Assembly: GCF_003590775.1 (NCBI RefSeq)
Contig: NZ_QYUM01000004.1
Location: forward strand, 496,001 to 560,000
Direction: 5' to 3'
Length of the DNA: 64,000 nt
Source: Sphingomonas cavernae
GTDB lineage: Bacteria > Pseudomonadota > Alphaproteobacteria > Sphingomonadales > Sphingomonadaceae
In this document: positions 8,446 to 17,707 of the stretch, piece after piece
Position numbering within the stretch: the stretch's first letter is position 1
How the letters are laid out: each line of letters begins with the position of its first letter
Made by a program: the position numbers and the translations under genes
Notes under the pieces: model-generated
Database searches by the model: none
The model's input: the letters and a program-made list of their open reading frames with translations, nothing else
What the model was told of the DNA's origin: nothing

Positions 8446-9495
8446 TCAGTGCCTGAGCGGCGATCTCGCGCCCAGCGCCGTCAGGTCGACGGCGAGGTGC
8501 TCGAAACCTTCGGGTGCCGTGGCGGCGAGGCGGGGAAGCTCGCTGAGCGGCTGGTTCGCCTCGGGCAACACCGCCACGGGCGGCGCCATGCGCGCCACCG
8601 CAATGTCGACATGAACCTTGCGCGGCTTGTCGCGGAGCATCCCTGCCTTGCGGTATTCGGCCATCATCGCGAACCTGGGATCGCTTCCCGCCAGCTCGGC
8701 GATCGTCTTCGCAGCACGCTTGGTGATCTGACGCACGCGTTCCTTGGTGACGCCCGCATCGTCCATGGTCGCTTCGCCGACGCCCATGCCGAACAGACGG
8801 TGCGCCACGATGTCGCGGTTGCGCGTCAGCCGCTCTTCGAGCTTTTCGAGTTCCTCGGGCTCAATGCCGTGCGTCCTGGAACGCAGCATTGCCCCGCCCT
8901 CTCCGGCCCGCGCGAGTTCCCGCTTTTTCGGCCGTGCACGGCGACGAAGCTGGTCGATCGCGGTCGTGCGCAAATGATCGACATAGCTGTCGACCAGCGA
9001 CGCCGTGGCAGCTTCAGCCAGATAATCCGAAGCCGCAGATTCGGTGAGGGCGAGCGCATTTTCGTCCTCGATCACCGATTCAAGCGTGGTTTCCTCACCT
9101 TCAGCGCCCTGCGCGATCGCATTGAGCGAGACAGTCGTCGCCTCGACCTTCTTTGCGGACGGGCGCTGATCGGCCATCAGCCGGAAGCGCAGGCTCTGCA
9201 GCTCGCCGCGGATCTGCCAGTTAACGAAGGTTGTGAACTGCGCCTTTTCGGGCTCATAGGCCTGGATCGCGCGATGGACGGCGATCGCACAGGCCTGCTC
9301 GGCATCTTCCCAATGCGCCACCAGTCCATATTGACGAATGAAGTGGCGGATGCGCGGCGCAATCAATTTCAGGATCCGGGCAAATGCCTTGTCGACTTCT
9401 GCGCGCTGGCGCGCGGTCGGCCTGGCGTCGCCCTCAGGCGCGCTTGCGATAACTGCGGCAACCGCCGCCTCCAGTGCAATCGTGGTCTTCGACAT
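8446..9495 (-). CDS. Atypical sigma-70-family RNA polymerase sigma factor
   Basis: This is a 349-residue protein. Residues about 40-110 carry region 2 (LIAPRIRHFIRQYGLVAHWEDAEQ, then YEPEKAQFTTFVNWQIRGEL), which melts and reads the -10 element. Near residue 235-275 lies a region 4 helix-turn-helix (GEATMDDAGVTKERVRQITKRA), which reads the -35. The roughly 120 residues between them are acidic then basic and do not look like a normal region 3. The protein is longer than FliA and lacks the FliA pattern. GGGAGG precedes the ATG. Its place at the edge of the flagellar cluster suggests, but does not prove, a role in flagellar transcription. Confidence 0.75.
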   Translation of the reverse strand: MSKTTIALEAAVAAVIASAPEGDARPTARQRAEVDKAFARILKLIAPRIRHFIRQYGLVAHWEDAEQACAIAVHRAIQAYEPEKAQFTTFVNWQIRGELQSLRFRLMADQRPSAKKVEATTVSLNAIAQGAEGEETTLESVIEDENALALTESAASDYLAEAATASLVDSYVDHLRTTAIDQLRRRARPKKRELARAGEGGAMLRSRTHGIEPEELEKLEERLTRNRDIVAHRLFGMGVGEATMDDAGVTKERVRQITKRAAKTIAELAGSDPRFAMMAEYRKAGMLRDKPRKVHVDIAVARMAPPVAVLPEANQPLSELPRLAATAPEGFEHLAVDLTALGARSPLRH

Positions 9496-9604
9496 TGTGC
9501 CCTCCCGAGTGGGATGGACAGCGCGCCAATCGCGTGTCCCCCCGGCCCGATCGGTTCTCGCGCAAAAAGGTTAACGACGTGTTATTCCCATATTAATGCT
9601 GACC

Positions 9605-9680
9605 AATATTCCTATAATATAGCGCAAAAATCGCAGAAATACGTTATGCCTTAGGTATAAATACGGAATATAGGAATATT
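9605..9680. promoter_or_regulatory. AT-rich control region with long inverted repeat upstream of the sigma gene
   Basis: A perfect 12-bp inverted repeat AATATTCCTATA/TATAGGAATATT (9605-9616 and 9669-9680) brackets 52 bases of AT-rich DNA. Both arms include TTCCTATA, resembling the TCCTATAAT box found before the flagellar operons. The region lies between the lytic transglycosylase stop and the sigma-factor start, and most likely holds the sigma-gene promoter. No -35 hexamer could be assigned. Confidence 0.45.
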
Positions 9681-9684
9681 CGGA

Positions 9685-10677
9685 TTAGCCGACCGGCAAG
9701 GCCCCGTCGAAGCGCGCAGGACGGATGTTACGGTCCACATAGTCGAGCAGCCACGCACGATGCGCGCCCGTGGCGCTGCCCGCACTCGCGATTCGCTGGC
9801 CGGCGCTGACGCTACCAATCTGCGCGGAAAGCAGCGTCCGCGCGCGCGCAGAGTCGAGGCCTCCCTTGAGGAACTTCACGGCATCCCCGATTCCGAGGTG
9901 GTGGCCAAGATAGGCGGCCTGGGCGGTGCTCTCGACATCCCCCTCTATCCTGACGCCCTTGCGTTCGAGCGTGTCGAGGTTGGCGCGCGCATAATCGGCA
10001 ATTGCCTGAATCGACGCATGAGGGTCGTAGCGCAACGCGAGCAGTTCGGCGCGCGCCTCGCCAGCCACCTTGCCCCGTGCGTTGAGCCAGCCCTTCTGGC
10101 GAGCCAGCGTGTTGAGCCAGCTTCCCTCGCGCTCGGCCTCACTCTTCCAGGTACCGCTCAGAAACTGGCCAAGACCGGCGGCGCTCGATCGCGGATTGCG
10201 CGAATAGGCGAGCCATCGCCCGCCTGGTCCCTTTGCCGCTTCGGCATGAACGATCGCAGCGAGCGCCGCGGCGGGTATTGCGGTGCGGTCGGCGGCCGCC
10301 ATCAATGTCGCACGATATTGGGCATTGGGACCGAGCCCCATTGCCTCGGCAGCCTCGACTGGTGCACGCGACCGCTCGCCGCGCTCATCACTTGTCTCAC
10401 GGCGGTCGGGCGCTGTTGCAGCCTGCGCAATCGCCGGCTGCGGGGGGCGCGGCAGAACGACGGGTTTGGCATGATCGTTGGCAAGCGTTGCCAACAGCGC
10501 TTCAAGATTAAGCTCGGAAGCGCGCGGCATGGATGTTGGCTGTCCTTCTACGCCACGCTCGCCCGTCCCAAGCGCCGCCTGCCACAGGCGGCTTGAGAGT
10601 TCGGATCGCGCCTGCGCGTAGATCAGCTCGGCACGTTGCTGCGCGCCGAGCTGCGACGGATCGATCCGCCCGATCAT
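9685..10677 (-). CDS. Flagellum-associated lytic transglycosylase-like protein
   Basis: This is a 330-residue protein with a low-complexity N-terminal half and a lysozyme-fold segment at about residues 120-215. The likely catalytic Glu is residue 146 (AIVHAEAAKG), followed by the SLT signature SSAAGLGQFLSGTW. Such enzymes open the peptidoglycan so that the rod can pass through, the role of the muramidase half of FlgJ in enterobacteria. No signal peptide is visible, so export by the flagellar system itself, as for FlgJ, is possible. The start overlaps the fliJ stop by 4 bases. It is the last gene of the flbT-fliI-fliJ operon. Confidence 0.7.
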   Translation of the reverse strand: MIGRIDPSQLGAQQRAELIYAQARSELSSRLWQAALGTGERGVEGQPTSMPRASELNLEALLATLANDHAKPVVLPRPPQPAIAQAATAPDRRETSDERGERSRAPVEAAEAMGLGPNAQYRATLMAAADRTAIPAAALAAIVHAEAAKGPGGRWLAYSRNPRSSAAGLGQFLSGTWKSEAEREGSWLNTLARQKGWLNARGKVAGEARAELLALRYDPHASIQAIADYARANLDTLERKGVRIEGDVESTAQAAYLGHHLGIGDAVKFLKGGLDSARARTLLSAQIGSVSAGQRIASAGSATGAHRAWLLDYVDRNIRPARFDGALPVG

Positions 10678-11111
10678 CGGAGCTGTGCGCGTCGCGCGGC
10701 CTGCCGGCCCTGCACAAAACTGGTCGCCGTAAAATCGTCTATGCCCGCCTGCTCGGCATTGGCGCGCGTACGCTCCGCGTCCTCACGAAAGCCGTCGGCG
10801 GCCGATTCCGTCGCCTTGAACGCGCCATAAGCGCTGACTGCGCGATTGCGCAGTTGCGCCAACCGCGCATCGACCACTGATTGGTCCGCCGCGAGCCGGG
10901 CGCGCTCGGCGCGCATCCGCGCGACATAGGCATGGGACGAAAACTGGATATCGTCCGCGGCGATCGCGGTCTCGCGCTCAATCGCCGCGTTCACGACAGT
11001 GCGCGAATTCTCGATCTGGATCAATTGATTGACCTGGACGTTGATCGCCACGCGCACGTCGTCGATCTCCGACTGCTGGATGCGCATCGCACCGTCATAG
11101 GGCGTCTTCAT
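10674..11111 (-). CDS. fliJ: Flagellar export chaperone-like protein FliJ
   Basis: This is a 145-residue, almost entirely helical protein (IQIENSRTVVNAAIERETAIAADD, then ARMRAERARLAADQSVVDARLAQLRNRAVSAYGAFKATESAADGF). The long antiparallel coiled coil is typical of FliJ, the stalk that sits in the central pore of the FliI hexamer and contacts FlhA. The call rests on this shape and on its place directly after fliI; sequence conservation in FliJ is always low. The ATG at 11111 was chosen because it overlaps the fliI stop by 17 bases; further upstream the frame is only the shadow of fliI. Confidence 0.75.
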   Translation of the reverse strand: MKTPYDGAMRIQQSEIDDVRVAINVQVNQLIQIENSRTVVNAAIERETAIAADDIQFSSHAYVARMRAERARLAADQSVVDARLAQLRNRAVSAYGAFKATESAADGFREDAERTRANAEQAGIDDFTATSFVQGRQAARRAQLR

Positions 11112-12432
11112 GCGTGTCCTCCAATATCGCAGCGAGCGTGGCAAAGCCTTCGGCCGCGTAGCCGCGCTCGTTCTTGCCCTGCTTGAGCAACGTTTCGATC
11201 TGCGGCGCGAGGTCGACCGCACGGTCGACCTCCGCGTTGGATCCCGCCTTGTACGCGCCCAGCCGCACCATCTCTTCCATGTCACTATAGGTCGAGAGCA
11301 CCCGGCGCGCTGCAAGCCGGACCAGATTTTCTTCCTCGCTGTGCGCGTGCGGCAGCGTGCGAGAAACCGATTTGAGGATGTCGATGGCGGGATAGCGGCC
11401 GCGCTCGGCGATCCGCCGCGTGATGACAATATGGCCGTCCAGAATGCCGCGCACCGCGTCGGCGACGGGCTCGTTATGGTCGTCGCCATCGACGAGGACG
11501 GTGAACAGCCCGGTGATGGCGCCCTGCCCGGGCAATCCCGGCCCCGCACGTTCAAGCAGACGAGGCAGTTCGGCGAAGACCGTGGGCGTGTAGCCCTTGG
11601 TCGCTGGCGGCTCGCCGCTCGCAAGTCCGATCTCACGCTGCGCCATGGCGAAGCGTGTGACCGAGTCCATCAGGCACAATACGTTCAGGCCCTGATCGCG
11701 GAAATGCTCGGCCACCGCGAGCGTGGTCCACGCCGCCTGACGCCGCATCAGCGCGGGCTCGTCCGAGGTCGCGACAACCACGACGCTGCGTGCCAGTCCC
11801 TCGGGGCCGAGATCGTCCTCGACGAATTCCTGAACCTCACGGCCGCGCTCACCGATAAGCCCGATCACCGCCACGTCACATTCGGTCCAGCGTGCGAGCA
11901 TCGACAGCAGCACCGACTTCCCAACGCCCGAACCCGCGAACAGGCCGAGCCGCTGCCCGCGGCATAGCGGCGCAAAGATGTCGAGCGCGCGCACGCCGGT
12001 CTCGACCTTGGCGCCCACGCGTGCGCGTGCCGAAGCCTGGGGCGGCATACCCTTGATTGGCCGCTGCTCGGCGCCGAACAACAGCGGGCCCTTCCCGTCT
12101 ACCGGACGGCCAAGACCATCTATCATGCGCCCGAGCCACGCCGAGGACGGACGCAGCGAGAGCTGACCCGCAGCCAGATCCGCACGCGCGCCCGAGGCAA
12201 TGCCCTGTGGGTCGCTGAAAGGGAGGCAATGCGCGATGCTGCGATCAAGTCCGGTCACCTCGGCATCGACCACGCCACCGGGGGATGCGATGCTGACCCG
12301 CGAGCCGATCTGAGCCGCGCCGACAAGCCCTTCGACCTCGATCAACGCGCCACGCACCGCAACCACGCGGCCATAGCGCCGATCGGGCGAAAGCGCGCGC
12401 AAACCTGCCGCGGCGGAAGCCAGTGTGAGCAT
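11095..12432 (-). CDS. fliI: Flagellum-specific ATPase FliI
   Basis: This is a 445-residue ATPase of the flagellar type III export apparatus, related to F1-ATPase beta subunits. The Walker A motif is LFAGSGVGKSVLLSM. The Walker B/DSVTRFA block (VLCLMDSVTRFAMAQREIGLASGEPPATKGYTP region) is complete, as is the GERGREV arginine segment. The ATG at 12432 was preferred because it lies 11 bases after the flbT stop and has AAGG upstream; an in-frame start at 12486 would overlap flbT by 44 bases. It is in one operon with flbT upstream and fliJ downstream. Confidence 0.95.
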   Translation of the reverse strand: MLTLASAAAGLRALSPDRRYGRVVAVRGALIEVEGLVGAAQIGSRVSIASPGGVVDAEVTGLDRSIAHCLPFSDPQGIASGARADLAAGQLSLRPSSAWLGRMIDGLGRPVDGKGPLLFGAEQRPIKGMPPQASARARVGAKVETGVRALDIFAPLCRGQRLGLFAGSGVGKSVLLSMLARWTECDVAVIGLIGERGREVQEFVEDDLGPEGLARSVVVVATSDEPALMRRQAAWTTLAVAEHFRDQGLNVLCLMDSVTRFAMAQREIGLASGEPPATKGYTPTVFAELPRLLERAGPGLPGQGAITGLFTVLVDGDDHNEPVADAVRGILDGHIVITRRIAERGRYPAIDILKSVSRTLPHAHSEEENLVRLAARRVLSTYSDMEEMVRLGAYKAGSNAEVDRAVDLAPQIETLLKQGKNERGYAAEGFATLAAILEDTHEDAL

Positions 12433-12442
12433 CAGCGCAGCC

Positions 12443-12847
12443 TTATTCGGCCGCGACGGGGGTGCGCGCCACCGCTTCAGCTTCATAATTGATCAGCCAG
12501 CGGCAATCAGCGAGCGCGCGATAGAATTGCGAGGCCGCAACCTTTTGTGCGAATTCGATGCAGACCGCCTTTGCCTCGGGCGCCTGCAGCGCACCCATCA
12601 ATTCGCCGACACGTGCAATGATGGCATTCTGATGCCGTCCGATATCCTCGTGATCGATATAGGCCATCATGCACGCGAAATAGAGCCGTCGGGCGGGCGT
12701 ATCGGCCTCTTCGGGGCTCATCACATCGCGGCCGCGGAGGATTGCGGCATTGTTTTCGACGCGCAACTGCGTGCGACCCGTGGCGCGAAGCACCGCGCCG
12801 TTCACGATTACCTTCTCTCCATCACGAAGCGAAATGCGGAGCGTCAT
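12443..12847 (-). CDS. flbT: Flagellin synthesis post-transcriptional regulator FlbT
   Basis: This is a 134-residue protein beginning LRISLRDGEKVIVNGAVLR, the conserved start of FlbT, followed by TPARRLYFACMMAYID. In Caulobacter FlbT represses flagellin production by acting on the 5' leader of flagellin mRNA. Its usual partner gene flaF is not seen in this window. The gene heads the minus-strand operon flbT-fliI-fliJ-transglycosylase and is divergent from flgE; the shared upstream region carries the recurring flagellar promoter box. Confidence 0.88.
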   Translation of the reverse strand: MTLRISLRDGEKVIVNGAVLRATGRTQLRVENNAAILRGRDVMSPEEADTPARRLYFACMMAYIDHEDIGRHQNAIIARVGELMGALQAPEAKAVCIEFAQKVAASQFYRALADCRWLINYEAEAVARTPVAAE

Positions 12848-12873
12848 CTGATCCCCCTTGGGTTGTTTCCCAT

Positions 12874-12923
12874 ATTATAGGAGGAGGACTGGGAAGCTGC
12901 GTTTCGACTAGGAAAATTTTGCC
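12874..12923. promoter_or_regulatory. Divergent control region flbT/flgE with TCCTATAAT box and near-palindrome
   Basis: TATAAT on the minus strand (12874-12879, within TCCTATAAT) points towards flbT. A near-palindrome GGAAAATTTTGCC lies at 12911-12923. It differs by one base from the symmetrical GGCAAATTTTGCC seen before fliL. It is 31 bases from the box, against 12-14 in the two other cases. It lies about 84 bases before the flgE start and could serve both directions. Confidence 0.5.
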
Positions 12924-13006
12924 TATATTTGGTCGGCTTCCCCACCATCCTACAATGCATCTGGACCAGGACGCAGTGCGCCGGTCACCACGCATGGGAG
13001 AAGTTT

Positions 13007-14308
13007 GTGAGCCTTTATTCCGCTCTTTATGCCGGCGTCTCGGGCCTGAGTGCCCAGGCCAGCGCGATGGCGACTGTCGCCGACAACATCACCAACGTGA
13101 ACACCGTAGGATATAAGGGCGTGTCGGCCGAGTTCCGCACGCTCGTGACCGACGGCCGCGTACGCAGCAGCTATTCGGCGGGCGGCGTCACCGCCGCGCC
13201 GCAGGCGATGATTTCCAAACAGGGTCTGCTCCAGGCTTCGAGCAGCCTCACCGATATCGGCATCGATGGCGCGGGTTTCTTCGTCGTCCGTTCGAGCTCG
13301 GATCCGAACAGCGAGGTCGCCTTCACGCGCGCGGGTTCGTTCAAGACCGATTCCGCAGGCTATCTGCGCAACACCAGCGGCTATTATCTTCAGGGCTGGC
13401 CGCTCGACGCGCAAGGCAATTACGTCAACACCGGCAATCTCAACGCGCTCGAGCCGATCCGTCCCGGCGCGCTGACGGGTGCGGCGCTGCCGACAACCGG
13501 GATCGAACTGCGGGCCAACCTGCAGTCAACGACCGCGCCGATCGCGGGCCCCTATGTCGCGGGCCAGATGGCGTCAGGCGCGGTCACGCCGCAATTCTCG
13601 CGCTCGGTCGACGTCTATGACGCGCAGGGCAATGCGCACCGCGTCACCTTCGGCTTCGTCAAGACCGCCGCCAATCAATGGGTCGGTGAGGCCTATGCCG
13701 TGCCCGCAGGCGACGTGACCGCGCCGGGCGGCGTTCTCGTCAGCGGAACGATCGCGTTCAATGGCGACGGCAGCCTCAACATGGCCGGCTCCACGGCGGC
13801 GCTGTTCGGCAGCATCACGCCCATCTGGACCAACGGCGCAGGCTCCGGCCCGATCCAACTTTCGCTCGGCACCAATGGCGGCCTCAATGGCCTGACCCAG
13901 TTTAGCGGTGAATCCGCGCTGCTCTCCTCCAATGTCGACGGCGGCATGCTCGGCACCGTCGCATCGGTCGAGATCTCCGAAGAAGGGATTGTGAGCGCGA
14001 TCTTCGAGGACGGCACCGCGCGCGCGATCTATCAGCTTCCGCTCGCTACCTTCCAGAATCCCGATGGCCTGACGCGCCTCGGCGGCAACGCTTACGCGAT
14101 GTCGCAGGATTCCGGCAACGTCGCGATCAATGAGCCCAATTCACTCGGCTCGGGCGCGATCGCAGCGGGCACGCTGGAGGCTTCCAACGTCGATCTGGCG
14201 CAGGAGTTCACCAACATGATCCGCTTCCAGCGCGCCTACAGCTCGTCGTCGAAGATCATCACCACGGTCGACGAGATGCTTCAGGAAGTCAGCAACCTGA
14301 AACGCTGA
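13007..14308 (+). CDS. flgE: Flagellar hook protein FlgE
   Basis: This is a 433-residue hook subunit. The N-terminal rod/hook motif is SLYSALYAGVSGLSAQASAMATVADNITNVNTVGYKG, and the C-terminal motif is ASNVDLAQEFTNMIRFQRAYSSSSKIITTVDEMLQE; the two pair in the coiled-coil core of the hook. The middle holds the FlgE D1/D2 domains. A GTG start at 13007 was chosen because GGGAGAAG precedes it and because conservation begins at that residue; the frame is open further upstream. flgK and flgL follow on the same strand. Confidence 0.95.
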   Translation: MSLYSALYAGVSGLSAQASAMATVADNITNVNTVGYKGVSAEFRTLVTDGRVRSSYSAGGVTAAPQAMISKQGLLQASSSLTDIGIDGAGFFVVRSSSDPNSEVAFTRAGSFKTDSAGYLRNTSGYYLQGWPLDAQGNYVNTGNLNALEPIRPGALTGAALPTTGIELRANLQSTTAPIAGPYVAGQMASGAVTPQFSRSVDVYDAQGNAHRVTFGFVKTAANQWVGEAYAVPAGDVTAPGGVLVSGTIAFNGDGSLNMAGSTAALFGSITPIWTNGAGSGPIQLSLGTNGGLNGLTQFSGESALLSSNVDGGMLGTVASVEISEEGIVSAIFEDGTARAIYQLPLATFQNPDGLTRLGGNAYAMSQDSGNVAINEPNSLGSGAIAAGTLEASNVDLAQEFTNMIRFQRAYSSSSKIITTVDEMLQEVSNLKR

Positions 14309-14354
14309 TCGCTTTCCCGCCCTCCCGACATTCGCCATTCAAGGGATATAGTCC

Positions 14355-16451
14355 GTGTCATTGAACGAGATCCTCGGTTCCGCCATGTCCGGCCTCGCCG
14401 CGTCGCAGGCGGGGATGCGGTCCGTATCCAACAATATCGCGAATGTCGGCACCGCCGGTTACGCCCGCGAGCGCGTGTCGCTCAGCACCGGCGTGACCAG
14501 CGGGCGGGTCAGCGGCGTGGTGATCGGCGAGCCCGAACGCGTCGCCGACAAGTTCCTTGAAAGCGCGGTCTATCGCCGCGCAGGCGATATCGGGCGATCC
14601 GAGGCTGCGGCGTCCTATATGGACCGGTTGCAGTCGCTGCTGGGCGCACCGGGCGCGGAATCGGGATTGGCCGCGCGGCTCAGCGCGATCACGACCTCGG
14701 CCAGCGAGATGACCGGGCTCCAGGGTTCGGCGCAGGCCGTCGCGCGGTTTACGGGCAATGTGCAAGACACGATCGGCCAGTTGAACCAGCTCGACCGCGA
14801 CGTCTCCGGGCTGCGCGCCGACATCGAGACCGAGCTCGGATATACGCTCGAACGCGCCAATGTCCTGCTCCGCCAGGTTCACGACCTGAACGACGAGGTT
14901 GCGCGTCTCGACGGGCTTGGCCGAAGTTCGGCGGGCGCCGCCGACCGGCGCATGATCGCGCTCGAGGAATTGAGCGGCCTGATGAAGGTCAATATCCGCG
15001 AACAGGCCGATGGTCGCGTCACCATCGACACCGCCTCAGGCCAGGTACTGCTCGACCGCCGCTTGCGCCAGTTGAGCTATCCCGGCGGATCGGGCGCGTC
15101 GCAACCCACCTATCCGCCGGTCGACATCCGCTTCGCCGACGCAAACGGCAATATCGGCGCAGCGACCGGAGAGAAGATCGATTCCGCGGCCGTAGGGGGC
15201 AAGCTGGGCGGCCTGATCGACCTGCGCGATCGCGCGCTTCCTGAATTTTCGGAGAAACTGGGCGTGCTCTTCACCGGCCTCGCAGAATCGCTGAACGCGG
15301 TCTCGAACGCGGGCACCACCCTGCCCCCGCCAGCGTCGCTCGTCGGCCGCGAAAGCGGCCTGATCGGCACCGACCGTCTCGGCTTTACGGGCGCAGCCAC
15401 GTTTGCCGTTCTGGGTAATGACGGCACTCTGATCGCCAGGACGACGGTCGATTTCACCGCCTTGGGTGCGGGAGCCACGGTCGACGATGCGATCACCGCA
15501 ATCAACGCGGGCCTTGGCCCCAATGCGACCGCCTCAATAGTGGGCGGCAGGCTGTCCATCTCGGCGACCGCAGCCAACACAGGCGTGGCTATCGCACAGG
15601 ACGCGGCCAATCCCAGCAACCGTGCAGGGCTGGGTTTTTCGCAGTTCTTTGGTCTGAATGACATCATCCGCAGCGATTCAAGCGCGCTTGTGCCTTCGGG
15701 CCTGATCGCATCCGACCCGCACGGCTTCGGCGCGGGCGAGACCGCGGAGATCGTGTTGCGTGATTCTTCCGGGCGCACGCTCACGAGCTACACGCTCACG
15801 GGTTCGGTCGGCCCGAGCTATGGCGATCTCGTCACCGAACTCAACACCAGCCCTCTTGGCGCGTTCGGCAGCTTTGCGATCGATGGCCGAGGCCGCATCC
15901 AGTTCCAGTCGACCGTCGCCGCCACGGGCGCGACGGTCTCCGTCCCCTCGGATTCGACAAACCGTTTCGGCACGGGCCGCTCCTTCTCCACGCTGTCGGG
16001 ACTGAGCGGTGACTCAAGCGGGCTTTCGAACGCCGAGGTCCGGCCTGACATTCTCGCCAGCACCACACGACTGCCGCTTGCGCGGCTCCAGCTCGGCGCC
16101 GCGATCGGCGAAAAAGCGATCGGCGCGGGCGATGTCACCGGCGCAACTGCCTTTGTCGACCAGCTCGCCAGGGCCGTCGATCTGGGCAAGGACGGTGTCG
16201 TCACCGTCGAGCGCTTCTCGAGCCTGTTGCTGGGCCGCGCGGGCACACAGGCCGCACAGGCGCAAAGCGCCTTTGAGGACGCTGCGGCGCGCATGGATGA
16301 TGCGGTCAACCGCCGCGACAGCTTCGCCGGGGTCAATGTCGACGAGGAACTCGCGCAAATGGTCGTGCTGCAGAACAGCTATTCGGCGGCGGCGCGCGTC
16401 ATGACCACCGCCAGCGAGATGTACGACACGCTGATCGCGATGCTGAAATAA
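14355..16451 (+). CDS. flgK: Hook-filament junction protein FlgK (HAP1)
   Basis: This is a 698-residue protein. The N-terminus SLNEILGSAMSGLAASQAGMRSVSNNIANVGTAGYARERV and the C-terminus VNVDEELAQMVVLQNSYSAAARVMTTASEMYDTLIAML are the paired helices typical of FlgK. The centre is a large variable surface domain. FlgK forms the first junction ring between hook and filament. The start is GTG with AAGGGAT upstream. The gene lies 46 bases after flgE and 12 bases before flgL, fitting one transcript. Confidence 0.95.
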   Translation: MSLNEILGSAMSGLAASQAGMRSVSNNIANVGTAGYARERVSLSTGVTSGRVSGVVIGEPERVADKFLESAVYRRAGDIGRSEAAASYMDRLQSLLGAPGAESGLAARLSAITTSASEMTGLQGSAQAVARFTGNVQDTIGQLNQLDRDVSGLRADIETELGYTLERANVLLRQVHDLNDEVARLDGLGRSSAGAADRRMIALEELSGLMKVNIREQADGRVTIDTASGQVLLDRRLRQLSYPGGSGASQPTYPPVDIRFADANGNIGAATGEKIDSAAVGGKLGGLIDLRDRALPEFSEKLGVLFTGLAESLNAVSNAGTTLPPPASLVGRESGLIGTDRLGFTGAATFAVLGNDGTLIARTTVDFTALGAGATVDDAITAINAGLGPNATASIVGGRLSISATAANTGVAIAQDAANPSNRAGLGFSQFFGLNDIIRSDSSALVPSGLIASDPHGFGAGETAEIVLRDSSGRTLTSYTLTGSVGPSYGDLVTELNTSPLGAFGSFAIDGRGRIQFQSTVAATGATVSVPSDSTNRFGTGRSFSTLSGLSGDSSGLSNAEVRPDILASTTRLPLARLQLGAAIGEKAIGAGDVTGATAFVDQLARAVDLGKDGVVTVERFSSLLLGRAGTQAAQAQSAFEDAAARMDDAVNRRDSFAGVNVDEELAQMVVLQNSYSAAARVMTTASEMYDTLIAMLK

Positions 16452-16463
16452 GGGAGTAAAACC

Positions 16464-17372
16464 ATGACCCGCGTAGCCACCATTCCGCTTCAGCGAACGC
16501 TGTCGGGCGCCATCCAGCGTTCGCAACAGGGCCTTGCCGCCAGCCAGATCCAGCTCAACACGGGCAAGAAGGCGCATGACTATGCGGGGCTCGGCACCGA
16601 TGCCGTGCGCACGCTTTCGGCGCGCGCGATGCTCGCCCAGCAACAGGCGCACCAGTCGGTCGCGAGCCGCGTGGGCACGACGCTGGATCTCTATGCCTCG
16701 CATATCAACCAGGTCGAGAAGAGCACGATGGACCTGCGCGAGCAGCTTCTGACGGCAGTCGGCACCAAGCAGGGCCCCGGACTGCAAGAAGCGATCGAAG
16801 CCGCGTTCAACGATTTCCGCAACGCGATGAATGCCTCAGAAGGTGGTCTGCCGCTCTTTGCCGGCGCCCAGACCAATTCGACGCCGCTCGTGCCCGGCGT
16901 GCTGGCCGACACGATCGGCCTCAATCCCGCCAATGCCTATGCCAATGATCAGTCGCGTCTCTCGGCGCGCGTTGGCGACGGGATCGATGTCGAGTTCGGT
17001 ATCGTCGCAAGCGATCTCGGCCCCAATTTCATCCGCGCCTTCCGTACGCTCGCCGAAGCGGGCCCGATCGGCGAAGTCCCGACGGGGGCGCAAATGATCG
17101 CACTGTCCCAGGCGGTCACCGAATTCGATGACGCGCTGGTCGATCTGCGCTCGGTCAACGGTGAGCTTGGCCGCAAGCAGAACCAGATCGAAACGCTGGG
17201 CACGCGTGCGGAAGACCGCGCGATCCTTCTTGAGGAGGTGATCGGCAAGGTTGAAAATGCCGATCTCGGCCAGGTCGCGATCGACCTCGCCCAGCGCAAA
17301 TCGACGCTCGAGGCGTCCTATTCGGTGTTTGCCCAACTCTCCGGGCTTTCGCTGGCGAACTTCCTGAACTGA
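16464..17372 (+). CDS. flgL: Hook-filament junction protein FlgL (HAP3)
   Basis: This is a 302-residue flagellin-like junction protein. The N-terminus (QRTLSGAIQRSQQGLAASQIQLNTGKKAHDYAGLG) and the C-terminus (LAQRKSTLEASYSVFAQLSGLSLANFLN) form the flagellin-type D0/D1 helices; the middle is short. It forms the second junction ring, next to the filament. AAGGGAG precedes the ATG. It is the last gene of the flgE-flgK-flgL group and is followed by a good terminator. The cap protein gene fliD is not nearby. Confidence 0.92.
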   Translation: MTRVATIPLQRTLSGAIQRSQQGLAASQIQLNTGKKAHDYAGLGTDAVRTLSARAMLAQQQAHQSVASRVGTTLDLYASHINQVEKSTMDLREQLLTAVGTKQGPGLQEAIEAAFNDFRNAMNASEGGLPLFAGAQTNSTPLVPGVLADTIGLNPANAYANDQSRLSARVGDGIDVEFGIVASDLGPNFIRAFRTLAEAGPIGEVPTGAQMIALSQAVTEFDDALVDLRSVNGELGRKQNQIETLGTRAEDRAILLEEVIGKVENADLGQVAIDLAQRKSTLEASYSVFAQLSGLSLANFLN

Positions 17373-17397
17373 TCCCCATAGCTCAGGTTGCCGGCCG

Positions 17398-17428
17398 GGG
17401 CGCTCCGCACCATGCGGGGCGCCCTTTT
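17398..17428 (+). terminator. Rho-independent terminator after flgL
   Basis: A 12-bp stem with one G-T pair (GGGCGCTCCGCA and TGCGGGGCGCCC), a 3-base loop and a TTTT tail lie 25 bases after the flgL stop. Confidence 0.8.
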
Positions 17429-17449
17429 CCGGTGCAGTAAAATCGCACT

Positions 17450-17531
17450 GAGTACCCCGGCGAAGGCCGGGGTCCAGGAGTCCCGAGCACCGAAGCCTGC
17501 CACTTCTGGACCCCGGCCTGCGCCGGGGTAC
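17450..17531. repeat. Palindromic intergenic repeat, CCCCGGC type, copy 1
   Basis: Two inverted halves (GAGTACCCCGGCGAAGGCCG at the left; CCCCGGCCTGCGCCGGGGTAC at the right) enclose about 30 bases. A second copy lies at 62200-62282. Each half is itself a hairpin. It fills much of the 335-base gap between flgL and the TPR gene; the remainder (17532-17707) shows nothing recognisable. Confidence 0.85.
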
Positions 17532-17707
17532 GCGGCCTGCCATACCGCAGCGGTCGGAACGTCAAACACCGGTGCAGTCGCGAGACAGACCTCTGTCCTA
17601 CACGAAATGTTCCTGTCATGTTCTCCGCAGGGCCGCATCAGCGCGGCGACCGCGGAGGCCGAATCAACATGCGCGTTTGTGCGAAGTTTGCGAAGTTAAG
17701 CGGGCGC

